Source: Cunninghamia lanceolata (Eukaryota > Streptophyta > Pinopsida > Cupressales > Cupressaceae). From it: DNA of 64,000 nt. The translations under genes and the position numbers were made by a program. The stretch is taken from positions 620,001-684,000 of the forward strand of contig BSBN01000763.1 in NCBI GenBank assembly GCA_027924645.1, in the 5' to 3' direction. The notes under the pieces were generated by a model. That model saw nothing but the letters and a program-made list of their open reading frames with translations, did not search any database and was not told the DNA's origin. Below are positions 31,343 through 44,074 of this stretch, in pieces (within the stretch, counting starts at the first letter, position 1; every line of letters starts with the position of its first letter).

Positions 31343-34300
31343 ATGTCATTCCAGGAAGGTCTTTCTACCTATAAGGCACCTTTGTTTGATGGTTCTGATT
31401 ATGCATTTTGGAAATTTAAAATCGACTGTCATATAAAGTCTTTAAGATTTGATGTCTGGAATGCTATTGCTTCTGGTTATTCTGGTACTGAAACCCCATC
31501 TACATCTAATGAAAAAAGAGCCTATGAGTGTGATGCAAGGGCTTCATATGCCATTTGTTGTGGTCTTTCAAATGATGTCCTTGTCAAGATCATGGAATGT
31601 AAAACTACCAAGTCTATATGGGAAAAGTTATCAAATATATATGAGGGAGATGAAGATATCAAAGAAGCAAAACTTCAAGCTTTGAGAAATAAGTTTGAAC
31701 GATTGAGAATGACAGATGATGAGAAGGTGGCAAAATACCTTCAAAGAGTCCAGGAAATTGTAAATACAATGTGAGGTCTAGGAGAAAAAATAGAAGAAAT
31801 TACTGTTGTCAAAAAGGTCCTAAGGACCTTATCTCCTAAGTATGATTCTTAAATTTCTGTTGTAGAAGAAAGAGATATGAAAACATTAACTATAGATGCT
31901 TTACATGGTATATTCACTGCATATGAAATGAGAAAGATTGATGATACTTCTAATAAAGAGACTCCTTTCAAGTCTATCAAAAAGGATAATGAAGTTAAAT
32001 CTAAATCTCAAAAATTAGATAATGGTGAATCAGTTCTTATAAGTAGATTAAGAAGAGGCTTTGCTGGTAGGTATAAAGGAAAATTGCCCTTCAAATGTTT
32101 TAACTGTGGTAAAATAGGACATTATATTGCTAGGTGTCCTAACAAGGAACAAGAGAGTGAAGAAGAAGATAATAAAAAAAAATGAAAAGAAAAAGTATAA
32201 CTTCAAGAAGAAAAACAGCTTCAAAAAGAAGAAAAGCTTGATTGTTGATGTAACTAATAGTTGTACTGAAGAGTCTAGTGAAGAAGTTGATGAACATTTG
32301 TTCATGGCTGTTGTTTGTGAAAATGAAAAAACAGAAGAAATCAAATTAGATGAATCTGAGTCAGACATTGATCTAGAGGGTGAATTAAAATGTGCCCTCG
32401 GTGAAATCAAGAGGCTTAAGAAAGTAGCTTTGATACATAAAAACAAATCTCAACAAGAAATTGATTCTTTAGTCAATAAGATCTCTGATTATGAAAATCA
32501 AATTTCTATTCTAAAACTTCAAAATGAAAAAAATAAAAAGATCATTGATGACACTCAAAAGCAGTTATCTGCAAAACAAAAAGAATACTACACTCTTGAC
32601 GCAGAAGTTGTAAATATGAGGGAAAAGGTTGTTAAACATGAGAACAATAACAAACTAATTGATCATGATTCCTACAAAAAGAAAGGAGGTCCTGAACTGC
32701 AAAAGGGAGAATGTTCAAACTCAAACAATGTAGCTACAAAAAGAGGTAATTCTCTAAAGTTTAACTTGCATTTTTATCGCTATTGTTTTTTTTGCAATAG
32801 ATATGGACATAAGGACAAGAATGCAGAGTTACATCTAGAAGACAACCTAGTTTTGTAGATGGTAACTTGTTTAAGTTTTTGAATAATTTGAAATTCCATA
32901 TCTGTGGAAATCTTGGCCATATAGCAAGGTTTTGCAGATCTTCCAATGCAAGACAACCAGACAAGGCTAATTCTCAACTTAAGGCATCTCACAAAACTGA
33001 GAAAGCCAAATTGGTCTAGAGACTGAAACAAACTGATAAAAAGGTTGATGTTATGTTTGTGCAAATAACCTTGCATGTTCAAAAGAGAGACTTGTGGGTA
33101 GTGGATGGTGGTTGCTCTCACCATATGACTGGTGATAGAAGCAAGTTTGTCGACTATGAGGATCATGATGGAGGATCAGTCAAGTTTGGAAATGACTTGT
33201 GTACATCAATTACAGGAAAAGGCACAATGTTACTTGATAATGATACACCATTGCATGATGTTTATTATGTTTAAGGACAGACTCATAATCTGCTTAGTGT
33301 GAGCCAGGTTTGTGACAATGGCTTCAAAGTAACCTTCACATCACAGGGCTGTGAAATCAGTAAAAAGTCTGGAAAGATAGTGGCAGCTGGGCTTAGAACA
33401 AAAGGTAACATCTATAATTTACATGAGACCACTAGTAATTATAAAAATACCCATGTATGTTTTATGAGCCAAATAGAGGAAAGTAAGTTGTGGCACAGAA
33501 GGCTAGGTCAAATAAATTATGATACTCTGGTTAAAATAGTAAAAATCAAAAAGTCAAAAATATGCATGTTATTACAAAACCAAGCAATATTACTTGTCAA
33601 GAATGTCAGCAAGGAAAACAGACTAGAATGAGTTTCAAGTCTAAAGAACATTTCCCTACTACACCCCTGCAATTGGTTCATACTGATCTTTGTGGTCCTA
33701 CAAGGACCAGGTCTCTTAATGGTGAATGTTGTTTCATGTTGTTTATAGATGATTACACAAGAATGACATGGGTTACTTTCCTGAAACATAAGTCTGAAGC
33801 ATTCAACAGATTTAAAATCTTTAATAAAATGGTAGAAAAAGAATCAAATCTAAAACTAAAATGCCTTAGATCTGACGGAGGTGGAGAATACACCTCATAA
33901 GAGTTTGTTGATTACTGTGAAAAACATGGGGTCAAGAGGTAGTACTCAGCCTCTAAAACACCTCAGTAAAATGGTGTTTCTAAAAGAAAGAATACAACAG
34001 TAAAGGAAATGGCCAGAACTATGTTGCAGGATGCAAACTTGCCAAATACCTATTGGAATGAAGCTATTCATACAGCTGTATATATTTTAAACAGGGTACA
34101 ATTAAGGACTAAAACCAATTACACCCTCTATGAGTTGTGGTATGATAGGCTAGCCAATGTTGAATATTTCAAAATATTTGGCAGCAAATGCTTTATAAAA
34201 AGAGATGATGAAAATCTAGGCAGCTTTAAGTCAAGATGTGATAATGTTATTTTTCTAGGCTATTCTACTCTTAGTAAGGCCTACAAATGTTTCAACAATA

Positions 34301-36119
34301 GGATGAAAATAATTGTAGAAAGCACTAATGTTAAAGTTAATGAAGTGTTGCAGCCTAGTGTATAGGAGAATGAAGAAAATGTGCAATCAAATCTTCTAGA
34401 ACAAGAGGAGAAATCTGAAGATGAGGAGAAATCTGAAGAAGAGGAGGAAGTTGTTGAACCATAGGAGTTAGTTCACAAAACTCCATCAAAATCAGTTCAG
34501 AAAAATCATCCTGAGAAGCAGATCATAGGAGACAAATCTGCTAGAGTACAGACAAGGAGTAGAGCAAATGCTCAAAATCAGGTACATTTATGTTTACTCT
34601 CTCAGTTTGAACCAAAAACATACAATGAATCTTGTAAAGATGAATCATGGATAAGTGCTATGAAAAAAGAATTGGAACAAATAGAAAAGAATAAAACTTG
34701 GGAACTAGTCCCTAGACGAAAAGATAAGAACATAATTGGTGCCAAGTGAGTTTTCTGGAATAAATTAGATGATAAAGGGAATGCGGTGAGAAATAAAGCA
34801 AGGTTAGTGTGCAAGGGTTACTCTCAAATTGAGGGTATAGACATTCATGAAACTTTTGCCCCAGTTGCAATACTTGAGGCAATCAGAATATTCCTTTTCT
34901 GTATATAAGATCTTTAAAGTCTTTCAAATGGATGTAAAAACTGTATTTTTAAATGGTGATCTAGAAGAAGAAGTTTACATGGAACAGCCTGAAGGTATTG
35001 TATGTCCTGACAAACTAGATTATGTATACAAGCTAAAAAAGGCTTTGTATGGCATTAAACAAGCTCCTAGAGCTTGGTATGCTAAGTTGGATAAACATTT
35101 GCAATCACAGGGCTTTACCAAAGGTGGAGTGGACAGCAATCTATATTTCATGACTAAAGGTGACAGTGTCTTAGTTGTTGTTTATGTTGATGGCATCATC
35201 TTTGGTAGCAATGATGATGAGTTATGTTCCTCTTTTCCAAACATTATGAAATTTAAATTTGAAATGTCAATGTTGGGTGAACTCTCCTTTCTTGGCTTAC
35301 AAGGTTCACAACTTCCAAAAGGCATCTTTATTTCACAGACAAAGTATGCTAAAGAGATGCTTAAATGTTTTCAGATGGATGAATGTAAGCCTGTTGGTAC
35401 TCCTATGGAGACTAGTTGTAAGTTAAGTCAATGTGGATCACACTTTGTATAGGCCAATGATTGGCAATTTGTTGTATTTACCTGCTACAAGACCTAATAT
35501 AATGCAGGCAGTGTGCTTAGTTGCTAGATTTCAGTCTGCACCTAAGCAATCTCACTTAAATGTTGTAAAAAGAATTCTAAGATATATTCAAGGTACACTT
35601 GACTATGGACTTTGCTACCCAAGGCATAATGATTTCTCTCTATTGGGTTATACAGATGTTGATTGGGCAGGTAGCATTGATGATAGAAAAAGTACATCAG
35701 GAGGTGCATTTTTCTTAGGTGGTAGATCGGTAGCCTGGCACAGTAAAAAACAGGATTGTGTATCTCTTTCAACTGCAAAAGCTGAGTACATAGTTGCTGC
35801 CACTTGTTGCACTCAAGTGCTTTGGATGGTACAAACTCTGAAAGATATAAAAGTAGAAGTTTCTCAACCTGTTACAATACTGTGTGACAATACAAGCACT
35901 ATAAACATTTCTAAAAATCCAATCAAGCATTCAAGAACAAAACACATTGATATTCGTTATCATTTTCTCAGGGAAAAAGTACTGTCTAATGAAGTTACTC
36001 TAGAATTTGTGTCTTCTAATGATCAAGTGTCTGACATTTTCACTAAGCCACTTCCAAAAGAAGTTTTTGAAGGTCTGAGGGATAGACTTGGAGTTCTCTC
36101 CCTTAGTTCTTTGCAATGA
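31343..36119 (+). pseudogene. copia gag-pol pseudogene, second body of the dimer
   Basis: Colinear with the first body. It starts at ATG 31343; gag is open to a TGA at 31772. CCHC CFNCGKIGHYIARC near 32093 is intact here, whereas the knuckle near 32786 is shifted out of frame. The protease site reads DGG instead of DSG (near 33100). The reverse transcriptase motif YVDD is YVDG at 35183-35194, so catalysis is lost. A 5-bp deletion near 34895 and a small rearrangement near 35430 break the frame. The integrase stop at 33898 is shared with the first body. RNase H is readable from 35433 to 36119. Confidence 0.92.
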
Positions 36120-36688
36120 TTCATATTTATGACACTGGTTTCAGGGGGAGCTACCTGACACATTTTTCTTATCCCTGATGGTTATTCAATTGGCATTTAA
36201 CAGTTGACATGGCATTATACAGTTCTTATGGATGGATGTTAATGTTGATATTTCTTTTGGTTGTTTTATGATCATTTATATATGTACAGGTTCTATGGTT
36301 AATGTACATTTCTTTGTTACTTGATTAGTTTATCTCAGTAACTGACATTTGTTGTTGGTGTGAACATTGTTTTTCTGCTTTACCTGGTGATATTCTTTTC
36401 TCTCTCAGCATTTTTTCTTTGGCATTGTTGTTAAAAGGGGGAGAAATTCAGGTATATAGATTTTTTTCTCAGTTGACAGTGATATTGACATATTGAGATC
36501 ATGGATATCCTTTTGTAGCTCATTTGATTATCTCATGCTATTGGTTATTTAGATTGTTGCATGATATGTTTACTCGCATGTGTCACATATCTCTAGCTAT
36601 GCTAGCATATGTTACATATTTTAGTAAATCACTCACTGTTGCAGTCTATTATCAGTTTTGGTTTGACATCAATGCCAAAGGGGGAGTT
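36120..36688 (+). other. 3' untranslated region of the second body, with PPT
   Basis: Same organisation as 28497-29069: TTTGACATCAATGCCAAA at 36662-36679 runs into the polypurine tract before the LTR at 36689. Confidence 0.8.
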
Positions 36689-38905
36689 TGTTGACCCCAG
36701 TTGGCATTTGTTGGCAATGATGTCAAATGACATTATTGGTGGCATACAGTTGACATACTGCTCTCTCAATTGTTATACATTTGACTATGCATTTGGTCTT
36801 TGATGTGCTCATGACCTGTGGTAAATGGCTTATGGACGTGATATCATACATCATATGATTTACATAGCTGTGGTATATTAATGACACAGTGGCATTGGTT
36901 TCTTGATACAGTTGCATAATAGTTTCAATGATATTTCATATGGTATCATGTCACAATGGTTTAGATTTGTACTTGGCTTGACAGTGGAACTTGATGATTG
37001 ATCTATGTGACAAAATGACAATACATGCATATTAATATAAATTCATAAACCTCATTATCCAAGGGGAATCACTTATGAAATAAATCTATTGATGGTCATA
37101 GATTATATGTTGTGCAAATCAAATGACATAAGCATGACTTAAGGTCTTTTATTTGTTATTATGAAATTAAAAAGGTTTTAATCTCTATCGGTCTCTACAG
37201 CAACTTACCTGCTGGGCAGGTTATGACTACTTCAAATAGGTGAAAAGGCTTCATTTGACTCATTCTTCCACTGGCCCTTTTAGGGCTCACCGAGAGTGCA
37301 AGTTGCACATTTTTGTATCAGACAAAAAGACTTTTGTTTTGGATCATTATGCAAAGTTTAACTTTGTGAAATGAAGCTTTGAGCTAGGGTTTTATGTTTC
37401 ACTGATAATCATGAGAATGTATGGTCAAAACAGTGGGTATCTCTGCATGTTTTGAAGGGGATCTTAAGGATTTGACAATGCAGGTTCTCAAAGGGTTGAG
37501 CTTGTTCATTTTTGACTGAATCTTTGACCTATTCTTCAGCAAAATGGTTCTCATTTGTCAGCCTATTAGGTGATATCTTCTCTATATCTTGTTCTTTCTA
37601 AAAGTCTTAAAATGCATGAAATAAATCTGTGCCACAGAGACTCATTTGGTTCTTTGGTTTGAAGCTTACTTGTTATTCGTTGTATAAGGGTCTAATATTA
37701 TACCTCTGTGGAAATACTTGGGCTTCTCTCTATTTCTAACTCGAAGGCATTTTGTGGTGGTTGACTTTCTAGTAGCTAAGTTTGGTCTTTGAGAGTTTAC
37801 TTCTTTTTATGGAAAAACAATTTTGAATCTACCTATTCTTGATTATAGAGCAGTTTGAAGACCTTACATTTTTTTCAGTTGTATCAAAACTGTGGTAGTC
37901 GTGATATTAAGGGTTTGTTAAAGGGTTATGGCAATTTATTGTTTGCCTTCATGTTGTAATCTTATTTACCCTGTGATTAAGGTATGAAACAATTGTTTAT
38001 TTGTCTTCATTTTGTAAACACAGTCAATTGTATCAAAATTGTGGTTATATGATGATAGTTTGAAAAGGGTTTCTTGCTCGATAATCATGATTAAATCTGC
38101 ACTTAACAGGCATAGTTTGTTAGCCATCTTTGGATCATTCAACTAGGCTCCTGTGACAGTTACTAATGCAATTGCAAACCGCCTGAGACAGTTGCATAAC
38201 TACAGTTACCTATTCAAACTGTTCTGTGAAAGAATGAGAGACATTTCTGAGAAAGGATAAATAGATTATACTCTATTGGGTTTGATTGATCTGAGCAGTC
38301 ATTGCAAAATCAAGCAAAAGCAATAGATTATAATAGAATATCACATTGTATTCAGTTGTATGTGTGCACAAGTTATTGTATTTCTTGGAATCTCAAATAT
38401 TCAATGAGATATTCAAGAACAGGGCTTTAAGAGAAACAGAGCAATCCTCTGTATTGGCTCAAATCATTCATTGTATTGTTATATTTAAGATGTGTCAGTG
38501 AGGCAGGATAAAAACCCAGTGAGGCAAAATTGTATAAAGCCAGTGAGGCAAGAAAAATTGTCAGTGAGACAAAAAAAAGTCAGTGAGACTGTGTAATTGG
38601 GATTTTGATATTAAGCCAGTGAGGCATCTTTCCCGAGTGGTTTTTATTCCCTAAGAGGGTTTTCCACTCATGCAATTCTCTATGTTATGGTCTCTCTGTG
38701 TGTGATCCATTGATGTCTTATGTCTAAACTTTCCATTACGTTATTGTTCAGTGTTTCATTTTCTGTCTTGCAAAACATTCAAATCAGCATTGCAATTTAT
38801 TATTTCAAGTTTAAAAGGGGGTGAAAAGAAGTGAAAATTTATCTGTGTTTGTCTCTAGTATTGATTCACCCCCCCCCCCCTCTCAGTGTCGGTTGTACTC
38901 TAATA
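36689..38905 (+). repeat. Third LTR of the copia dimer
   Basis: 2217 bp; it carries a 12-C run in the terminal hairpin loop and most of the AGTGA hairpins. It is followed by CGACC, the target duplication. Confidence 0.93.
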
Positions 38906-38910
38906 CGACC

Positions 38911-39072
38911 CATATGGGGCTACCCCACATTTTATATTAAATAGAGATTGCATTAACTTTGATTAAGGAACGGCTGATTCATGTGTGGCATTCGTTGTAT
39001 TTTCTGATATAAAAACCTTAACATTACTCTACTATGCATTGATGTTTTACTCGCCTAAGGATGTAGCATCAT

Positions 39073-39113
<41 letters not shown>

Positions 39114-40507
39114 TGCATCGGTTTATGGAATGAAGTTTGATTTACATTATTCTTTCATCTGAGACTTATTCGCTGTATACTATGAAATTAAATATGGCGC
39201 TGCCAGTTACCCAATATTCTCAAGCTATATTTAATTAATGATATATATATACATGAATTTGTATCTCTGTAAATTATTTTATTTGTTGTAACAGCACTTT
39301 AGAGAATGGTAAAATCAGTGTTTATAATTATTGTTGTGCGAATTTCTTTGTTATATGTGTGTGTGTGTGTGTATGTATTGAAAAAGAAAGGGCAGCAAAA
39401 GATATTCTATTTTATTTTATAAAATTGTAACGGAAATAATGGATCTATTTTATAAACCTATTATTTGAGTGAACATATATGTTGAATTGAGATCTACCTT
39501 CATCAAATTGTTATTATAACAAGGAATCAACATGATAGTAAACAAAAGATAAAATTTGACTATTAAATCTGATAAAACCATTACATTTAGAAAACTATTT
39601 AATACGGAAATTGGTATAAAACACTGGAAGTTGGAAAACTTGAACAACAATCAAACTAGTCGAATGAATTAAATGACGAAACTGTATATGTATTATGAAA
39701 TGGATTCTTGATCATGGACTAATAAACTTAGAAAACTATTTTTTGCATGTATTTTGGTAAAGTATGAACTTTCAAGACAGGATGCCGAATGTGGGTTCCT
39801 AGAGACGATAGTTTTACTTTTTCTAAAACTATCATTTTTTTTATTTACTTGGCCAAGCTACTGTACCATTGAAACAGATGGATTGTTTAAAAAGCCTAGA
39901 TTATGTTATTTATGTCTCTGCCATATCCTACTTGCAAGAGTTATGTCATTCTAGGTTAGGATGCATACAGGCAACAGGTATGCATCGAGTGAATCCCTCC
40001 TGCTTACACCGTTCCAGGTTGCTAGGCTCCTTGTGCAGGGTCAGTGCTTTCTTCGAGTTAGGAAGAAACCCGGGGAAGTCCAGTACTTCATGGTTGGGTG
40101 GAAAAAGCGCCTCAACCACACTCTTGGTCTCGGCTTGCAGATGATCGGAAGATCAAGGCGATCAAGTTCAGAGATTATTATGATACATGGATATTTGCTT
40201 TATTGTACTTTTGTACGGCTAGCATAGCCAAGTTGTAAATGTAACATGCTTCATTTGATATGTTGATGTATTACTTCCTTTTGTAACATTGAAACGGATG
40301 TTTTGTAACACCGAGTTGGGTGTATGTAACTGGATTTGTAACTCATTCTAGTATATGGATATTTCTACTCTAATTCATGGATTCTTACCATTATTTATTT
40401 AGTTATGGATAATTGGAAACTGTTAATAATGAATTATTATCTATCTTTGGATTATGCATTGCTTTTTTTGAGTGCTATGTTTAGTTCGTATTTTTCCGCA
40501 CCTTACA
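38911..40507. other. Right part of the solo-LTR-like block
   Basis: Non-coding. It contains an (AT)18 run at 39075-39110, a GT run at about 39357-39372, several tgtaaca/tgtaactg motifs toward the end (40240-40340) and a terminal CACCTTACA. Open frames near 39960-40230 match nothing known. Confidence 0.5.
39075..39110. repeat. (AT)18 microsatellite
   Basis: Uninterrupted AT dinucleotide run. Confidence 0.95.
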
Positions 40508-40512
40508 TTCAC

Positions 40513-43500
40513 CTTCAAATTGAATCTCAAATGCACCAACAATGTAACATAATATGAAGCTTTATTGCTTGGCCTAAACATTGCTACCAAGTATGGAATC
40601 AAGTGTCTAAGTGTGTTTGGTGATTCTGAATTGGTAGTATCCCAGGTTAGAGGCTCATATACAGTGGAAGAGAAAAGATTAAAAACGTATAGGAATGTTA
40701 TCTGAGATACTATTGAAATGTTTGATGGTTTTGGTATCAAGTGGCTAGATAGAGATGAAAATGTCACAACTAATACACTTGTTATGGCCTCAAATTTTAA
40801 TGCATTTGTGTCATCACCACATTGCACCTATAGTGTTGAGATCCTCTCTAGACCAACCATCCCCGATAATATATACAATTGGTTGGTATTCAATGATGAC
40901 AAGCACATCTATGATTTCTTGAACAACATAGGTAATTTTGAGAATCAACAAATTGATTGGAAACCTATGATTGAGGTGGAGGATGGGAAGGAAATATTGT
41001 TTGGAAATGAGGTCATTTAGCTCAAGACTAATACCATCCCAAGAGGTCTTGTGGCTCTTGAAAAGGTATTTGATAAGAATGATTGTTGCAAAACAAGGAG
41101 CAAACCAATCAGCCCAGATGATGTTGAAGGGGTGATTAAGGACTGAATTAGCTCCAAAAATGATCTACATTGGGAAGAAGTTGAAGTCGGCTAAGAAGCA
41201 ATTGTTGATCAATCTACTCAAAAAGTTTTAGAAATGTTTTGCATGGTCATATGATGAGTTGAAAGCATATAGGGAAGATTTATTTTAGCATACCATCCCC
41301 TTAGAGCCTAGTACAAAGTCATTGACACAAAAACAAAGGCCTATCAATCCTACACTAGCTCCTCAAATGCAAAAGGAATTAATGAAATTGAAGGAGGGTG
41401 GTATAATCAAGGCAATTAGGCATTCAGAATGGGTTTCAAACCTTGTTCGAGTAAGAAAGAAGAATGGGGACATAAGGCTTTGTGTAGACTTCAAGAATTT
41501 GAATATTAAGGCCCTCAAGGACAACTACTCACTACCTAGTAGGGACCATTTGTTACAAAAAGTAACAGGGTCTGAGTTTATGTCAATGATGGATGGCTTC
41601 TCAGGGTATAAATAAGTAGTGGTCAAAGAGTCTGAGCAGTATAAGACAGCCTTCACCACCCCTTGGGGTACATTTGTTTATGTGAGGATACCTTTCGCAC
41701 TCAAGAATGCAAGAGCCACCTTTCAAAGGGCAATGGATGTCACATTTGCAGGGTTAATAAATGAAATCATGGTGGTCTATCAAGATTATTTGACAACCTA
41801 TTCTAAAGATAGAGATGACCATTGTAAATACTTGAAAATGATTTTCCAGCGATGCTTGGAATATGGGATTTCATTAAATCCTAAGAAGTGCATATTTGGT
41901 GTTGAGGAAGGTAAGCTTCGAAGGCATATTGTGTCTAAGGATGGTGTGAGAATTGATCAAAACAAATTCAAAGCAATTGACCTCATTCCTCAACCCAAAA
42001 CAATTAAAGCAGCACAGTCCTTCTTTGGACAAATTAATTTTGTTAGGAGGTTCATTCCTAACTTTGTTGAGAAGACAAAGGCAATCACCAAGGTATTTAA
42101 AAGGGGACAGTCAACTGGCTAGGATAAGGAATCAACTAAATCCTTCATGGATATCAAGGAGGCACTTAAGAAGGCACTAGTATTGGCTAGTCCTGATTAT
42201 TCCAAGCCTTTTCAATTGTTTTCTTTTGCTTCCTTTTATGCCATTGCTACAGTGTTGCTTCAAAAGAATGTTGGACATGAGCAGCCTATTGCTTTCTTTA
42301 GAAAATCATTGCAGAATGTTTAGTTGAATTACTCCATCATGGAAAAACATGCCTATGCTCTTGTCAAGGATGTCAAGAACTTTAGGCCTTATCTTGTAGG
42401 AGCCAAAATCACTGCATACATGCCTCATACAACTATGAGGGACATCTTTGCTCAATAAGAAGTTTCTGAGAGGTGTAGAAGGATCGATATGATCCAAGAA
42501 TATGATATGGAGGTGCAAACTACAAGGCTAGTTAGAGGTCAAGGCCTTGCCAAGCTAATGGCAGATACAAACTTGGATGCAGCAAAAATACATCAGGTAA
42601 ATTTCAGTCCAGCACCTCTTCCCTGCTCTTTGAAAGATGACCCATGATATAAAGATGTAGTTTTCCATTTAGAGCTTGAGTTGCCCTCCAGGATTGAGTG
42701 ATCATCAAAGAAGAACCTTAAAGTTGGCAACCCAAAAGTATGTGTTGATGTAGGGCCAACTTATGTGGAGAAACCTTGATGGATTGCTTCTCAAATGTTT
42801 AGATCATGAGCAGTCTATCAAGATCATGAATGAGTGTCATCAAGGACTTTGCGAAGGACATTTTATGTCAAAGACCACTACCCACAAAGTTTAGGGCAGG
42901 ATATTGGTGGCCTACAATGTTTAAGGATGTGGCCAAATTTGTTAGAAAGTGTGATCCTTACCAGAGCTTTGCAAGTAGCATGAAGTTTGCAAGTGCACCT
43001 TCCTTCACATCCATATCAACTAAGGCTCCATTTCAGCAATGAGGTCTTGATTTTATTGGAAAGATTGTTAAAAAATCTAGTAATTGATACAAATGGATCC
43101 TCATAGCCACTAATTACTTCACTAAATAGGTGGAAGCAAGACCCACTAAAAATGCAACATCTAAAGTAATGATTGACTTCCTACTGAATAACATCATCAC
43201 AAGGTTTGGTGTGCCTACGAGGACTATTGTTCACAATGCACTGTGTTTCAGATCCCATGATCTCCTTGACACGTGCTCTAGATATGGGATATCTTTGACA
43301 CATTCTTCCCTTATCACCCACAGGGAAATGGTCAAGTTGAATCTAGTAACAAGAGCATCATGAATATCATCAAGAAGACACTAGATTCAAACAAGAAAAA
43401 GTGGGATGATAAACTCAAGCTTGTTCGCTTGGCAAATAGAATAACTTTCAAGAAAGCTATTGGTAGAAGTCCCTTGAATTGGTTTATGGAGTTAAAGCTA

Positions 43501-44027
43501 AGATGCCCATTAGCCTTGAACTACTTGTATACAAACTACTACAGCAAATTGAAGGAGATGAAGATGATGCCATTTCCTTGAGAATACATGAGCTAACTGA
43601 ACTTGATGAAGCTAGGAGGGCTACACATGAGAGAAACGTGTCACGACAGCAGAAAGTCAAGCACTTGTTTGAAAAAAAGGAAGTTCAGAGAAGCTTCCAA
43701 GTTGATGACCTAGTCCTCATGTGGAAATCCAAATCTAAAGATAAGGGCAAGCATGGAAAATTTGAGTCCTTGTGGGTTGGCCCTTATCAAATTGCTGACA
43801 AGTGTGGTCAAAGCACTTTTTACCTCAAGAGTTTGGATGGAGAGTTCACGGAGCTGCCAGCACCTCAAGCACTTTTTCTCTTGACGGTATGTCACCCTTT
43901 TGCCCCTGTACATACCCCTTCTTTTGTGTGTTTTGTGTTGGGTTGTTTTGTTGTTGTTGCCCTTTCCTCTTTGTTTTGGTTTGGCCCTTGCTCTACCCTT
44001 TTTGGTCTGCAATGCGAAGATAACTAG
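40513..44027 (+). pseudogene. gypsy pol pseudogene: aRNH end, reverse transcriptase, RNase H, integrase
   Basis: The piece resumes the aRNH (CTNNV, YEALLLGLNIATKYGIK) in phase with 18515. Reverse transcriptase lies at about 41320-42120 (KLKEGGIIKAI, RLCVDFKNLN, AFTTPWGTFVY); the YxDD site reads YQDY (near 41778), so it is inactive. The gypsy-type RNase H follows (42130-42600: FASFYAIATVLLQ, MEKHAYALVKDVKNFRPYL). Integrase starts with an HHCC region near 42830-42990; its second Asp region is altered (TIVHNA) and frames change repeatedly. A GPYQI segment near 43775 is the C-terminal GPY/F motif. No chromodomain is seen. Confidence 0.85.
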
Positions 44028-44074
44028 ATTCTCATTGTGCCAGCAAGTGTCAAATGTCCCCAACTAAACCAAAG

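Larger units (their letters stand above)
21450..38905 (+). mobile_element. Tandem copia dimer: LTR-body-LTR-body-LTR
   Basis: Three LTR copies (21450-23659, 29070-31272, 36689-38905) alternate with two 5.4-kb internal regions. The outer flanks are TGACC (21445-21449) and CGACC (38906-38910), a target duplication with one CpG-type C-to-T change. The unit thus behaves as a single insertion that became dimeric, most simply by unequal crossing over between LTRs. LTRs and bodies all differ by roughly 4-5% in the stretches compared by eye. Both bodies share the nonsense codon in 'cctcataagag' in the integrase, showing a common defective parent. Confidence 0.93.
18516..40507. mobile_element. 22-kb insertion in the gypsy aRNH: probable gypsy-type solo LTR carrying further elements
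   Basis: The block is bounded by TTCAC on both sides (18511-18515 and 40508-40512), and the host reading frame continues across it in phase. Its own sequence totals about 2.96 kb once inner elements are removed: 18516-19449, 21016-21444 and 38911-40507. The ends read TATCACATCTC and CGCACCTTACA, close to a TGTCACATC...TTACA LTR with one G-to-A change. The two ends are not copies of each other and no internal domain was seen, so a solo LTR is the simplest reading. The family is not identified. Confidence 0.65.

Noticed and set aside
39961..40227. Open frame that might be a chromodomain or host exon
   Set aside because: No recognisable motif, overlapping frames equally open, and the region is part of the solo-LTR-like block.
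18516..40507. Full-length gypsy element with two LTRs as the 22-kb insert
   Set aside because: The left and right end sequences do not match each other as LTRs and no internal coding remains after removing the nested copia elements.
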